A stretch of DNA of 64,000 nt from Eulemur rufifrons. Lineage: Eukaryota; Chordata; Mammalia; Primates; Lemuridae. This document shows positions 1 to 11,989 of this stretch, in pieces. Within the stretch, counting starts at the first letter, position 1. Every line of letters starts with the position of its first letter. The notes beneath the pieces were generated by a model, which was given only the letters and a program-made list of their open reading frames with translations, was not told where the DNA came from and did no database searches. A program made the position numbers and the translations under genes. The stretch is from NCBI RefSeq assembly GCF_041146395.1, contig NC_090996.1, positions 27,614,738-27,678,737 of the forward strand. The letters are read 5' to 3'.

Positions 1-149
1 GTGCACTTGGCTGATAATTTCATCTGGGCTTTATTTTACAAAGCGGTATAAAGTATGTATCCAGTTAATGGGAAACTGGGGGGTGGGGCAACAGCTTTCT
101 CTTTTAAATGAGTTTTTAGTTACTCAGAGTATGTGTATCTTTTGTCCTG

Positions 150-2260
150 ATTTTTAAAAGCTTGTTTCTAAGGTTAAAGCCCCCTGTCACTACTAACGAT
201 GATTCCAGGAATTGGTGTGGTCTCCTTCCTCCCTTCTCTAGGGGTGACCTTTCGTCTGTGTAGTGTGTACCCTTGCAGACCTTTTGCTGTGCATTGGTAT
301 CTATGCCTTTAGAAACTACTGTTCTTATTTTTGGTATAAATGGTATCATGTACAGACAGACTGTTTGCAACTTGCTTTTTTGCTGCTTGTATCTTGTATT
401 GGTATATCTAGACAAATTTCCTTCTTTGTGACTGTGGCATGGTAAATTATGATACAGATACATCAAAGCTTTTCTAGCCATTCACCCACTGGTGGGCATT
501 TGGGTGGTTTTCGGATTTTTTGCTACTACACATGATGTTGCAGGCAACACCCTGGTCAGGTCATCTTGTTGACATGGGTAAATGTTTTTTGAGGGCAGAT
601 ACTGAAAAGTAAGATTGCTTCATCCTCAAGCATGCGTGTGTTTTATTGCCAAAATAGTCTTCCAAATGGTTATAGCAACTTACCACAAGTGACACATAAG
701 AACACATGATTGTATTTAAGTTTTTGGTGACTTAGTAGATAGAAACATTTCATAACTTCATAGTCCTGATTGCTAGTGAGGTTGAACATCTTTTCCTATG
801 ACCACTGGGTGTGTGTACTTCCTCTTCTGTGAATTGTTCATAACCACTGCGCATTTTCTTTATAGGTTTATTTTTTTACACACGTTAAGAGGGTTTTATC
901 CAAGTAAAACATATTCTACATAATTATAAATATCTTCTGGAATGTTGCTTGTCATTTTACTTTGTTTTATATTTTGTCATGCAGAACCTTAAAGTTTTGG
1001 TATCGTCAAACTTAGTCTCTTGTGCCTTTTAAAAATTTATTTTTATAGGTCTAATAGCCCAAAGTCATAAATATTTACCTGTATTATATGATATTTTAAT
1101 AGTTTCGGTTTTCATTAATACTTATTTTTGTATAACATTAGGGTTCAGACTTAAAGTGTTTTCTAAATGCACAATAGTAGTCTGAACACTATTTATTAAA
1201 GATTCTTTCCCTGCTTGGTTGATTGTAACATATTAAACATGTGTCTCTACTTAGGTTTATGTTGTTCTTTGTTGATTTATTTATGTATGCCTACTTTAAT
1301 ATCATATGGCTTTATTATGTTTTTGGTATCTAGAATAAGTTTGCCTCTTTCCCCCACCTCAAATTGTCCTATCTGTTCTCTTGGATTTCAAAATACACTT
1401 GTTAACTTCTATGAAGGATCTTTTTGGAAGTTTGCTTGTGATGTGTTAAGTGTATAAAACTTGGGGAGCATTGACTGACATCTTTGATATTAAGTGTTCT
1501 CATTCATGAACGTGGTAAATCTTCCCATTTATACAAGTCTTTCTTTATGCAGTAAAGACTTATAATTTGCTCTATAAGAATCTTATTTCTTGTCAAGTTC
1601 AAGTTTTCTTGCTGTTAATTTGATTCTTGTTAACTACCTATTTTCTACTTGTTTGTTTTTATGTTGCTATAGTATCTGGCCACTTTCTCATTTTAAATGA
1701 TTTGTCAATTTGTTCTCTGAGCATTTTGTAGCTTGGACAATTATCTTTAAATAATTGCAATTTTGTATCTCCCTTCCTAATACTTATCTCTATGGTATAA
1801 GCTACAACCTCCAGTACAATTTTGAAACATAGCAATGATTGCTTGCATCTTTGTCTTGTTAACTTTAAAAAATTGGGCCCATTTTAAGGTTATTCAGTTC
1901 CATTGGTTAGAGATTTATTTCTTATACTAATATCTCATTGCTCTCCTTATTGAAGCTTTATAGTATTTTAATATAGATGGCTGAGTCACCACCCGTGTTT
2001 TCCCTTTACTAGTGCTTGCTTAATCTATGTCTTTCTCATCTTTAAACATGAACAACAGCTTAGTTGGACATACAATTATTAGGTCATAGCTGCATTCCTC
2101 AATTCTTTAAACTTCTATTTTATTCTGGATTTTGGGGGGGCAGGAGAAACCCATTGGTGATTGTGGTTAACCTTTATTTTACCTTCCTGGGTGTACGCAG
2201 ATCTGTTTGTTTATCCTCATGACATAGAAAAAACTTTGCCAAGCTAGAGAGCTCCTTTGA
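150..2260 (-). mobile_element. Old L1M LINE fragment, reverse orientation
   Basis: The plus strand shows the reverse complement of an L1 3' region: the GGTATAAATGGTATCATGTA motif near 333, GGGCATTTGGGTGGTTTTCGG near 494, CTAGTGAGGTTGAACATCTT near 773, and an ORF2-derived part near 1470-1550 (TTTGATATTAAGTGTTCTC). No long ORF survives, so it is dead. The AT-rich composition of the first 2.3 kb comes from this insertion. Confidence 0.8.
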
Positions 2261-2947
2261 CCAGTATTGTTTCTCATAGTGAGTTCTGATCTGTAAGATG
2301 GGAACTATTTCCAGCTCCAAATAATTTCTTCAGCTACATCTTCGTTAATTCTTTGTTTTAGTATCTTGGAAAAACCATCAGTTTCACGATGCGCCCTTTC
2401 TGCCATCTTATCTCCTTCCTGGTGCTTTCTGGTCTTTAGACCTTTCCTCTGCTTTCTGGGACAAATGAATGTTCTGATGTCATCTCTGCTCATGACCTCC
2501 AATGCTGTTCATCTGTTGAACCAACCTCTCCTCAACGCAGTCCCGTCTTCTGTGACAAGAGATTCTTCTACCTTTGGGGGTGGTTCTACTTAGGCAAAAG
2601 ATTTCTTAAGGTCTTCAGTGACAAGAACTTTTTAGATGATAATAATGGATTATATTGCACATCTATGATTTTTGAATGCTTTAATAGGCACCATCTGATT
2701 GTCACAGTCATGCTTTAGAGGGATTAGTGTCGCTTTTTGATGGATGTGATGAACTGGGGATGTCCTGTAGCCACTCAGGATGTCACAAGTCTTGGATAAA
2801 TGTAGAGCCTGTGTTTAAGTCCTGGTCCTCAAATTGGCCATTGACGTACCAGGCAGCTTCTTAAAACCATTTTTGCAAGAGTACTTACTGTTCACCGTAT
2901 CTGCTTACAGGAAGCACACTCTAGTGCCAACGAAAGGCAGGGTCACC

Positions 2948-3130
2948 CAGGGGTCAAGAGCACAGCCTCTGTACTCAGAGCACATGATTGACATCTCAGA
3001 CTGTCCACTGTGTACTTTGAGCCTGTTTCCACATCAGTCAAATGAATAATGGTACCTACCTGTTAGGGTAGTGGCGGTGATTAAATGAGAATTCATATTA
3101 ATCATAATACTTAGTGCACTGCAAATATTC
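2948..3130 (+). repeat. MIR SINE
   Basis: Degenerate MIR: GGTCAAGAGCACAGCCTCTG head, GAGCCTGTTTCCACATCAGT middle, ATGGTACCTACCTGTTAGGG and GTGATTAAATGAGAATTCAT toward the tail. Confidence 0.75.
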
Positions 3131-4824
3131 AAATTTTGGCTTCTTTTAATTACTATTGTATTATCAGTCATTGCCATCCTTGTTCTTCCCTAATCTTTCA
3201 GGATAGAAATGGACACGTCACATTTAGACTTTACCTCCCCTGCCAGCTCCTTCCCCTCCATCGGTTATCTCACTAACATCCCACAAAGTGTACAAAGGTG
3301 CTTTTGCTTTTTGCATAACTGACATACTCTTAAAGACTTGGGTCGTGGTAATGTAGAGTTCATTGCTTAGGCCACGGTAACTTAGAGGAAGCCCAGCTGG
3401 CTGGCTGTGGAAAGGTGAGGGGTCCGTGAGAAAGTTGGGGCTCTCACACTGAGATTTTAGTGCACGTGGTTAAACCTTCATTATATTTCTGTCAGAGTCA
3501 AGGTTCTCCGTGATTTCAAGTTACAAACTGATACTGCATAACCTTGTCAAAAACAAACATTGCGCCCGAGAAGAAAAGCCAATGTGTGCGATTGTACCTT
3601 TGATCCTGAGCGTCAGGCTGCTTCTAAGTCACTTCCTCCAAACATGGTGGCCCTGGGAAGGTCTCTCACGGACGCGAGAGGTGTGGGTGGAGGGTGCGGC
3701 AAGGAAATGAGCAAGACTCCTGTCCTGGTTCCTGTCCCTTAGTCCTTGAGTTCAGAAGGCAGAGGCATCCGAGTGTCTGTCAGGTTGATCAATTATTAAC
3801 CCCTACCTGTCTGCCGCTGCTCTCCCTGGGAGCACGGCCAAGGGCTCGCTCCTTTTCTTCTCCCTCTCCAGCTTGATCTACAGCTTTCGTCTAGTTTACC
3901 ACTTGCATTATAGTTACCAAAAAAAAACTACAAAGGCTGAAAGGAGAGATTTTAACCTCAAGCATCATCTAGCCTAGTGAGTTTGCTGGGTGCTGGGGGA
4001 GATGCCACAGAGGGGGAGGGCAATGGGGCTGGCAGCTTCCTGGGTCTGTTACCCCCTTTCAGCCAGAGCAGCCTCCCTTATCAATTTCACAAACCGCACG
4101 CTGCTGCGAAGCCCCAAAATCGGTTGGGGTTCCCTGGCCCCTTGAGATCTAGATAAGATTTTTAACTTCCCATTTCATGGATTTTTTAGAAGTTCAAAGT
4201 ACCTTCCATGATGCCCCCACATCCCAGGTGCTTCTGGCAGTGCCGTCATGGTCTTTTCCCTGATCTCATGCTGGTATCAAATTCTTAATTGCGCTGAAAT
4301 GGTCAGCACGCAGCCCAACTTCTTTGTGTCCCCCGTGCTGTGCTGGGAAGGGGCTGCTGCCTCTAGGAGAAGACTCTGTGTCCCCGGTGCCTTGGACACT
4401 CAGCAGTGACCTTGCAGGGTCCTTTCGGCAGATAACACGACACTACTATAAAAGCAGGAACCGAGGTCAGGACTGGCCGGGAACCGGCATAGCGTCGAGG
4501 GGAAAAGAACAGATTTTCATGTGAGAATCCCCTGTGTGGTCTCCACCAACTTCCTTCTCTTCTGAGCTGCTTTGCCTGGAGAAATGAGACTGAAACTTGC
4601 TTTTTGAGTCACTCTGAGGATGACAACTAATGACTGACAGGCACCTGACATGCGGTAAAACACAGACTTAAGGTAAACGTCATTCTGTCTCCAGCACAGA
4701 ATTGTTTCCTCCTCTTCCCCCCTTGCTCTCCACAGGGGAGAGGAAGAAACAAACACTGACCTCCTTTTCTGAGTCTGACAGCCCCCCGCGTCCCCGTGGC
4801 TGTCAGTGAATTATTGACAGCGCG
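3131..4824. other. Intergenic stretch, nothing recognised
   Basis: Mixed-composition single-copy-looking sequence. Short ORFs here carry no domain signature. A run of eight A lies near 3919. No confident repeat or gene. Confidence 0.5.
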
Positions 4825-4988
4825 CAGGGGTCGGCAAACCGTGGTCCACGTATTTTGTAAATGGAGGCTAATTGGAACACAGCCGTGTTCGCTCACTGGA
4901 TTTGAATAGTTGCAGTGAACATCTAATGGCCTGCAAAGCCTAAGATGTTTCTATCTGGCCCTTTACAGAGACGGTTTACTGACCCCTG
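4825..4988 (+). mobile_element. hAT-type nonautonomous DNA transposon (MER1-like)
   Basis: Both terminal inverted repeats are readable: CAGGGGTCGGCAAAC at the left and GGTTTACTGACCCCTG at the right, whose reverse complement differs at two positions. Inside are TTGGAACACAGCC and GGCCTGCAAAGCCTAAGATG, landmarks of this family. Related copies lie at 30550-30672 and 32232-32412. Subfamily not assigned. Confidence 0.8.
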
Positions 4989-5254
4989 GATCATAGCAAC
5001 GATTTCTTCCAGCGCAGGAAGTTGGGCTGTCATCGGACTGTCTAACTGGGGCAGGAGAAGGGCCATTCAGCTCGACAAATCAGCCACCAAGGGCTCATGG
5101 CGCTGGGCTCGGCCTGGGTTTCGAGAGGCGGCTGCACATTGGGGGGCCACAGAGCCCTGACCCGCGGCCCTGCTCCTGGGAACCCTCCCTCCGCTCGTGA
5201 GGATGAACAAAGCATGCGTGAGCCACAGCCCAGAGCCTGCCTCCTGTTCTGGGC

Positions 5255-5340
5255 ACCGATTAGCTTTGACCTTTTCATCTGTCTGGGCCTCAGTTTCCCC
5301 GTCTATCACATAGTGATAATAGGACGCACTTTCCCCAGCC
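5255..5340 (+). repeat. MIR fragment
   Basis: The core GGGCCTCAGTTTCCCCGTCT followed by ATAGTGATAATAGGACGC matches the MIR core. Confidence 0.6.
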
Positions 5341-5360
5341 CCACGCAAAGTCTAAGTTTT

Positions 5361-6479
5361 AATAAGTCCTTGATTTGAATGACATTTGGGCTACATGATC
5401 GATCATGTCACCTCTCTTCCCAGCTTTGCCCATAAAATAGTGTCCCTCTCTTAGAACGATGTGTGAGGGTCCCTCAGTAGGATCTGTTTGTCCCAGGCCA
5501 GCTTTCCCACCATCATTCTTCCTCTTCCTTACACACATCACCTGCTCTAGTCGACATGTCCCTGTCCCATGACCCTGCCTCTGCCCCACCGCAGCCCCCA
5601 GGGCTGACGGACCACAATGGGTGACCCTGCTCTGAGAAGGCCAAGAGCCACTTTTTGGGGGGGGCCACAGAAATGCCATCTGTCTGCCAACGGCATTGCC
5701 AAGGACGCCTGGGTCCCTCCAGCTCGGACCTTAAGATTGCCTCAGTTATAACTAAATTGGGGTCACCGATTCCATCTCTGTCCCAGTCCCCTTCTCTGTC
5801 CCAAAGCACCGGAGCAGATGGCGACCATTTTCTTCCATGCCCCTCTGTCTCCCTCCTAATTAACATGCGTCGTCTTCCTTCAGAGCCCGTGTCAGCAGAC
5901 GGTAAATGTCCGTGTCAACTGTTCCTCTGGGGACAGAGGAGGAAATTGTAGTGGCTTTAAGGAGTGGTGGAAGGGACGTGCCAAGTACCCCAAGTAAGAT
6001 ACTCACATACTTCTTCCCTCCTGTTCCCCACCCCCAGTCCAAGGGAGCAGTCCCTGTGGCTGTCCTCGCGTCCGTGTCTGTCCCCCACCAGGGCCAGGCT
6101 TCCCTGCCTTCCCGGTGGATGCTGCAGGAGCCTCCCGTCGGGTCCCCTGGCCTCTGGCCTTGTCCTCCCGTCCGCTCCACAGCTGCAGGATGGCTGCTCA
6201 GAAGGCGTACTTGGGGCCGAACCTGGTCCATCAGGTGGCTCCTGTCCTTGGCTCCAGGAACTGTGGCCTTGACACTAGTCACCATGTACCTCCCCCTGGG
6301 AGATGGCCAGGGATGAGGGGCTCGAGTTATTTCTGTTATACTTGGATACAGATGAGCACTCCCTAGCTCTCTCGTCCCCTGACTTCATTAGATGGCATCA
6401 AAGTGATCTCCAGCGAGGTGGCGCTGGTGGACGCTGCCACCAGCCGCGTGCAACGGGAATGGCCCTCCTTTTCCTCTGT
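5361..6479. other. Intergenic stretch, nothing recognised
   Basis: GC-rich sequence with ORFs of 98-141 codons on both strands that overlap one another and show no domain features. A poly-G stretch (GGGGGGGG) lies near 5659. I see no gene here. Confidence 0.45.
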
Positions 6480-7285
6480 GTCAGCATTTGTGTTTTCTGT
6501 GGCTGCTGTAACGAGTTACTGCAAACATGGCTTAAAACTACGTATATAACCTTACAGTTCTGTAGTTTAACAGTCCGAAATGGGCTCTGTGGGCTGAACT
6601 TGAGGCGCTGGCAGGGCTGTGTTCCTTAAGAGAGGACCCCAGGGGAGACTCTATTTCCTTGCCTTTTTTTTTTTTTTTTTTCTTGAGACAGAATCTCACT
6701 CTGTTGCCCAGGCTAGAGTGCCGTGGTGTCAGCCCAGCTCACAGCAACCTCAAACTCCTGGGCTCAAGTGATCCTCCTGTCTCAGTCTCCTGGGTAGCCG
6801 GGACTAAAGGCGTGCGCCACCATGCCCGGCTAATTTGTTCTATTTTTGGTTGTCCAGCTAATTTCTTTCTATTTTTAGTAGAGACGGGGTCTCGCTCTTA
6901 TTCAGGCTGGTCTCGAACTCCTGAGCTCAAACAATCCTCCCACCTCGGCCTCCCAAAGTGCTGGGATTACAGGCGTGAGCCACCTCACCCGGCCTGCTTT
7001 TTCTTGCTTCTAGAGAGCACCTGTATTCCTTGAATTGAGGTCCCTTCCTCCTTCAAAGAGCATCTCTGTGACCTCTTCGGCCACTTTCTTCCACTTCTCA
7101 GGACGCCTGTGACGACACTGGGCCCACCCAGGTAATCCAGGGTAGACACCCATGTGGAGTCAGATGTTTAGCGACTTTAGCCTTGTCTCCTTCATCCCCT
7201 ATTGCCATGTTCCGTGACATTCCCATAGGTTCCAGGGATTAGGATGTGACATTTCTATTTGGCCACTTTTCTGTCTACCACAACT
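6480..7285 (-). mobile_element. MaLR-like LTR, split by an Alu
   Basis: The plus strand reads from the LTR 3' end: TGTGGCTGCTGTAACGAGTT near 6498 and GGCTTAAAACTACG near 6531. After the Alu it resumes with GACGACACTGGGCCCACCCA near 7112 and finishes with GGGATTAGGATGTGACATTT and TCTGTCTACCACA near 7270. The family name is from memory and tentative; that one element is split by the Alu is well supported by sequence continuity. Confidence 0.7.
6664..6994 (-). mobile_element. Alu SINE, strepsirrhine type, reverse orientation
   Basis: Begins with an 18-20-base T run, then TTGAGACAGAATCTCACTCT, and ends at GGCGTGAGCCACCTCACCCG GCC. The left arm contains the extra segment GGTTGTCCAGCTAATTTCTT, related to the insertion in the Alu at 41784-42125. 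It interrupts the LTR at 6480-7285. Confidence 0.9.
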
Positions 7286-9877
7286 TATTAGGCTTTTTGA
7301 CTTTTGTCAGGCTGGTGTGCATAAAATGATAGATTATTATCTTAATTTGGATTCATCAGCATTTTTGTATGAGGAGGAGTAAAGCCTTCAGGCTTGGAGG
7401 CCGCAATGCCACACCCGTAAGCGTCATTAATGTTGGTATCTGGGATCTTCCTGCTTTGGGCCCCGGTTGAGGTGAGCAATGGGAGGACACTGACCGTGGC
7501 CTTGGGTTTGAATCTGGCTCTGACTCCACCACTCGTGGGACCTTGCACGAGCTCCCTCCCTTCTGGGTCTCACCTTACTGAGAGGTTCTGAAATGTGTTA
7601 CACACTTGGCCTGTAAAAGATGCTCCAAAAAAAAAAAAAAAACAGTGACTATTTCTCAAACCAGGAAGATGAGCAGAATTGAGTGTTGGGTCTGTCGGGT
7701 GAGAATGAGGACAGGAGGCAAAACAGCCTAGCCCTCCTCTCCTGCCTCCATTGTTCTCATTGCAGCGCGATGAGGTTTTGTGACTTTAGGAGATTGGCCA
7801 GTTAACACTGCGTGAATGTCGTACCGTATTCACACAGCAGACACAACCCGTAGTCAAGGGCAGATTTTTCATTGTCCAAAGTGGGCTGTTATTTCAGATA
7901 TGCAAAGCTTGCTCATCATAGCCAAGCTCTGTGAGTAAGACCTTGTGATTGTTTTGGGGTGGAAGGAAGAGTTCTGATTGATTTTTGTTAACTCAACCTC
8001 AAATGGAAGTCCTAGACCTCCACAAGGGCTGCCGTGTGTGGTTGGGCAGGTTGCACACAACTCTAGGATGTTCCTTGACTGGGCAAGTGGGAGATGAAAC
8101 CCAACCAGTGCCCTACTTGTCAAGCCTGTGAGGCTAAGCACGAGGCTGCATCTACCTACGGAAAGAAACACTTCTTTCTCATTCGCACAGGGGCACCTTA
8201 TGGGCTGACAGCAACCTTGTCCCTGGGTAACATGCAAGCAAAGTGCGCTCAATGCATTTGGGGCAGTGAGGGGCAAATTCTTCCTAATCTCCAATAGAAA
8301 CCTGCAAAGCAAGTCTGCGTTATGTCTACACAAACAGGGACCCTAAAGCACTGTGGTTCTTATTTTTTGGCCACGTGTAGCAATGGACACACACTGGACA
8401 AAACGTGCTTTAAAATGGAGAACATCATTTGTATTCATTTCTTAAGTAGAAAATTTCCGTATCGATGTCATGGGACTTTAGGGTTCTCCTAAATTCCTTC
8501 CATGACAGCCTGGTCAGATTTGTCCTTTGTGGGCTGGTTGGGGAAGGGGTGTGACGGATATGGAAGATCGGAGAAAGACCCATTGTGATTGGAACATGGC
8601 CAGAAATTAGTCCCATGGCCACACGCACTGCAAAAAGGTTGGGGAATATAGCCTCTATCCTGGGTGGCCACACGGCCCATCAACACACCGCCTGTCATGT
8701 GAGTCATGTTTAACTCAGGCTGGTTTTGAGCCCAGGGTCTTGTGAAGGAAAACCCTGCAGCTGGTTTGTGAAAATCTTACTTACTGATGTTCTTATTGTT
8801 ACAATTAATATTGACAATTTAATATTAAAATCGTGGATTGCATTGCATATAACTCATGCACAGAAAACAAATAACAAATTAGAAAGAATCATTTTAATAA
8901 AACACCATGGCCCCAGGGAAGGAATCTTTTCCTAGTGTTGCAGTTAATGTGTTAAAAACGGGATGTTCTGTCCTCACAGAAGGAGGGGGAGCGGATGGTG
9001 AGGGACGTGATGAATCTCTGCCTCGGTGGCCTCCAGAACCACCCCGGCTGGGCCACCGGGAAGGGGCTCACGACATGCAAGCAGCACATTGTACACGTCC
9101 TCGGCCCGGCCAAATTCAGCAGTCTCAGACAGAAAGCTCTAGAAAGAAGTAGAAGAAAAGGCCAAGGACACATAGATGAAAAGAGAGGATGGAAATAGTC
9201 CCAGGTGCCTCTTGTCCCATTCTTTTTCTTAGTTCCAAAGCCCCCCTCCTCGGGAAGAATGTGGCCGGTGACAGCTGTGAGGACAATGACCCTCGCTGGA
9301 CAAAAGTCTTTGCTGCGGGGCCTCCGGCTCATCGGCCGTGACTGCTCTTACGGAGCCAGCCGAGAAGAATCTCACGAACTTCCTAGAATGCAGCGGTTGC
9401 TGAGGTGGGGGTCCGCGTGCCCCAGAGGACATGTAGGACAATTCCCTGGGGGGGACATGGAAATCCAAACAGAAGTTCTACTTTTGAAAATCTCATTGAG
9501 ATTTGCCTTTGTGGCATGTCTTGTAACATAAATAGCACATTAGAATACATGATTTCTGAACTGAAATCTATATTGCGAGTTCACGTTTGGAATTTTCGCT
9601 GACAAGGGTGTACGACATCTGGAAGTGCTGCACCAAAGACAAGGTGACGACACGGTAGCCCCTTCAACCTGAGACCCTTTGCAGAGCCAGCCCCTTCCCT
9701 AAAACACGTGCATCAGAGTGACGGGGGGCGGGGGGTGGGGGGGAACGTGTCTTTCATGCAGAAGCGTTTTTAGCTTAGGGAGCCCAGGAATAACGTTCGA
9801 AATTACAACATTCGTCTGGCCAAATCCTGTCATTCGGCACACAGTTTTCTGTAGGCTGTCATGGGTTTCTTTTTCTT

Positions 9878-9909
<32 letters not shown>

Positions 9910-10254
9910 TTTTTAATTCAGATATCGTCATGATCTGCTTCCTGGATGTGGGGGGTGGGGAGGTTGGCCTTTGGCTCCACTTTTCCCTTTTTACCCCAGA
10001 CGCGTGTTACCGGCCATAATGGGAAGCAGCCTTGAAATTCAGACTCGACTTTGGTTCAGTAGCAGAACACTAGACCTTGAAAGCAAACCGTGTACAAGTA
10101 AACACAGGCAGGTAAAAAGCCTCCTTTCAAACAGTTATATGGAGTCATTGGTGCTTTCTCGATAGCTTCTTACCTTTCGATGTAATTTTCCACAGTTGGT
10201 GTAGGAGAGCAGGTAAAGTTGCCGAGCACGATCGTAACGTTTGGTTATTTTCTG
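7286..10254. other. Intergenic stretch, low-content
   Basis: A poly-A run sits at 7628-7643, a G-rich stretch at 9723-9743 and a pyrimidine tract at 9867-9914. Otherwise I recognise no gene or repeat. A 154-codon minus-strand ORF at 7869-8333 has no family features and overlaps other chance ORFs. Confidence 0.45.
9867..9914 (+). repeat. TTC-rich polypyrimidine microsatellite
   Basis: A CT-rich leader is followed by about eight TTC units and then 14 T. Pure pyrimidine on the plus strand for about 48 bases. Confidence 0.9.
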
Positions 10255-10571
10255 TCTGTGACTCTGATATCCGTCCATCTGTCCACCCACTCATGGAGCA
10301 CCTGCTCTGGGGGCTGGGAACCTAGGAGAGAACAAATCAGTGCCTTGCAAAAAGTGTGTATTCTCGTGGGGAGAGAGAGAAGGAATTAGTTAAGACATGG
10401 CGCATCTGATGAAAACTATCGTGGAGGAAGAAAGGCTGTGGGGAAGGAATATCCCATCAAAGGGTCCTTTACGGTTTTAAATGGGGTGGCTTGGGAAGGC
10501 CTCAGGGGAGGAGTGACATTGCAGCCAAGACTTCCAGGAGGGTGGAGTGAGCCACGGTGAGATATGGGGTG
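10255..10571 (-). mobile_element. L2 LINE fragment, reverse (left part)
   Basis: The plus strand is the reverse complement of the L2 3' end: GGAGCACCTGCTCTGGGGGC, TATTCTCGTGGGGAGAGAGA, GGGAAGGCCTCAGGGGAGGA and GTGACATTGCAGCC. It continues after the MER20 insertion at 10783. Confidence 0.75.
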
Positions 10572-10782
10572 GGCTTTCTCCATCTCAGCACCATGGACAT
10601 TTTAAGCTGGATAATTCTGTCTTGCGGGGTGTCCTGTGCTTTCTAAGATGTTCAGCATCCCCCAGCCTCTACCCACTGGGTGTCAGTCGCATGCCCTCAC
10701 CCCTGTGAGACAAAGCTATCTCTGAACATGACCAGATGTCCCCTAAGGGACAGAACTATGTTCCCGTTGAGAACTGCTCTAG
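10572..10782 (+). mobile_element. MER20 (hAT-Charlie) inserted in L2
   Basis: Matches MER20: TCTCAGCACCATGGACATTT, GGATAATTCTGTCTTGCGGG, CCTCTACCCACTGGGTGTCA and the end GTTGAGAACTGCTCT. The L2 sequence on the two sides joins in register, so MER20 landed in an existing L2. Confidence 0.85.
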
Positions 10783-10925
10783 GGCAAGAGGTTCCCAAGC
10801 AGCAAGAACAGCAAGTGCAAAGGCCGTGAGGGAGGAGAGACAGGCAGGGGTGAGGCAGAGCAAGTGGTGGGTGAATAGAGGGAGATGGGGTCCCAGAGCC
10901 AGGCCCCACTGTAAGTCCTCATGAG
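10783..10925 (-). mobile_element. L2 LINE fragment, reverse (right part)
   Basis: AAGAACAGCAAGTGCAAAGG and CGTGAGGGAGGAGAGACAGG continue the L2 copy interrupted by MER20. Confidence 0.75.
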
Positions 10926-11404
10926 TTGTGCACGTGTGGGTGTTCTTGTACGTGTGTTCGACACGTGCACTAACTTCTGGGTGTACACCTACGAGCAGAA
11001 TTGCTGGCCCAGAGGATGGGCACATATTTAACCTCAGTAGACACATCAGTTTTCCGAAGGGTGTGTACCAATTTGATCTCCCACCAGGGCCCTATGGGAA
11101 TTCCAGTCACGTCATATCCAGGCCAATGCTTATTTCCTATGTTTTTCATTTTAGGGTTTTGGTGAGCATGGACTGCTGTCTTATGTCTTAATTTGCACTT
11201 TCCTGATAACCAATAACTCAATACTTTTTCATGTTTATTAGCCAGTCTTTTATGAAGCGTCTTTTCAGGTCTTTTGCCCATTTCTTCTTTTGGGTTGTCT
11301 GTTGTATTGCTTCATTAGGAGTTTTTCATGTTCCAGATCTGAGTTATCTGTGGGATGTATGGATTGCAAATATCTTCCCTCACCCTATGGGTTTGAAGGT
11401 TGTT
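10926..11404 (-). mobile_element. L1M 3'-region fragment, reverse
   Basis: The plus strand carries the reverse L1 landmarks GAGCAGAATTGCTGGCCCAG, GTACCAATTTGATCTCCCAC, TTTGCACTTTCCTGATAACC and TTTTGCCCATTTCTTCTTTT in the normal order. Fully degenerate. Confidence 0.8.
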
Positions 11405-11985
11405 ATTGGCGGTAGTTTCCTATTGCATAAAAAATTCCCACAAACACAGTTGCTTAAAACAGCCCACATATATAGCTCGATTCTGTAGATTAGAAGTCTA
11501 GTGGATGGCCAGGTTCTCTGCTAAGGGTATCAGAAAGCTGGGTGGAGCTCTCATCTAGAGGATACGGGAAAAAATCTTTCAAGTTCATCTTTGTCATCAG
11601 CATGATTCAGTCATTGCAGCTGTAGAACCGAGGTCCCCGTTTCCTTGCTGGCTGTCACTGGGGGCTGCCTGAACTCCCTTCCACGTAGCCCCTTCCCTCT
11701 GCAAAGCCGGCAGCAGGACTTCACGTCCTTCCCACGCTTTGGATTTCTGGCCTCCCGGCTCGGCCATCTCCAGACCCAGATTTAAAGGGCTCACGCCATT
11801 AGGTCAGGCCCACTGTGTAACTCCTTCTTGACTAGCTCAGAGTCAACTGATGAGTGACTTTAATGACACCTGCAGAATCCCCTTTGCTGCCACATGAGGT
11901 AGCATCCTCACAGGAGTGACAGCCCACAAGTCCTGCTCACTCCAGACGATCACCGGGGCTGTCCTAGACACCTGCCTGCTACGTT
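11405..11985 (-). mobile_element. MaLR-like LTR, reverse
   Basis: AATTCCCACAAACACAGTTG CTTAAAAC near 11435, GATTAGAAGTCTAGTGG near 11489 and, toward the far end, CCTTTGCTGCCACATGAGGT AGCATCC near 11881. Same family as 6480-7285 and 14367-14812; very diverged. Confidence 0.6.
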
Positions 11986-11989
11986 ATTC

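Noticed and set aside
6659..7033. 124-codon ORF rich in familiar primate peptides ([25 protein letters not shown])
   Set aside because: It is the translation of an Alu, not a gene.
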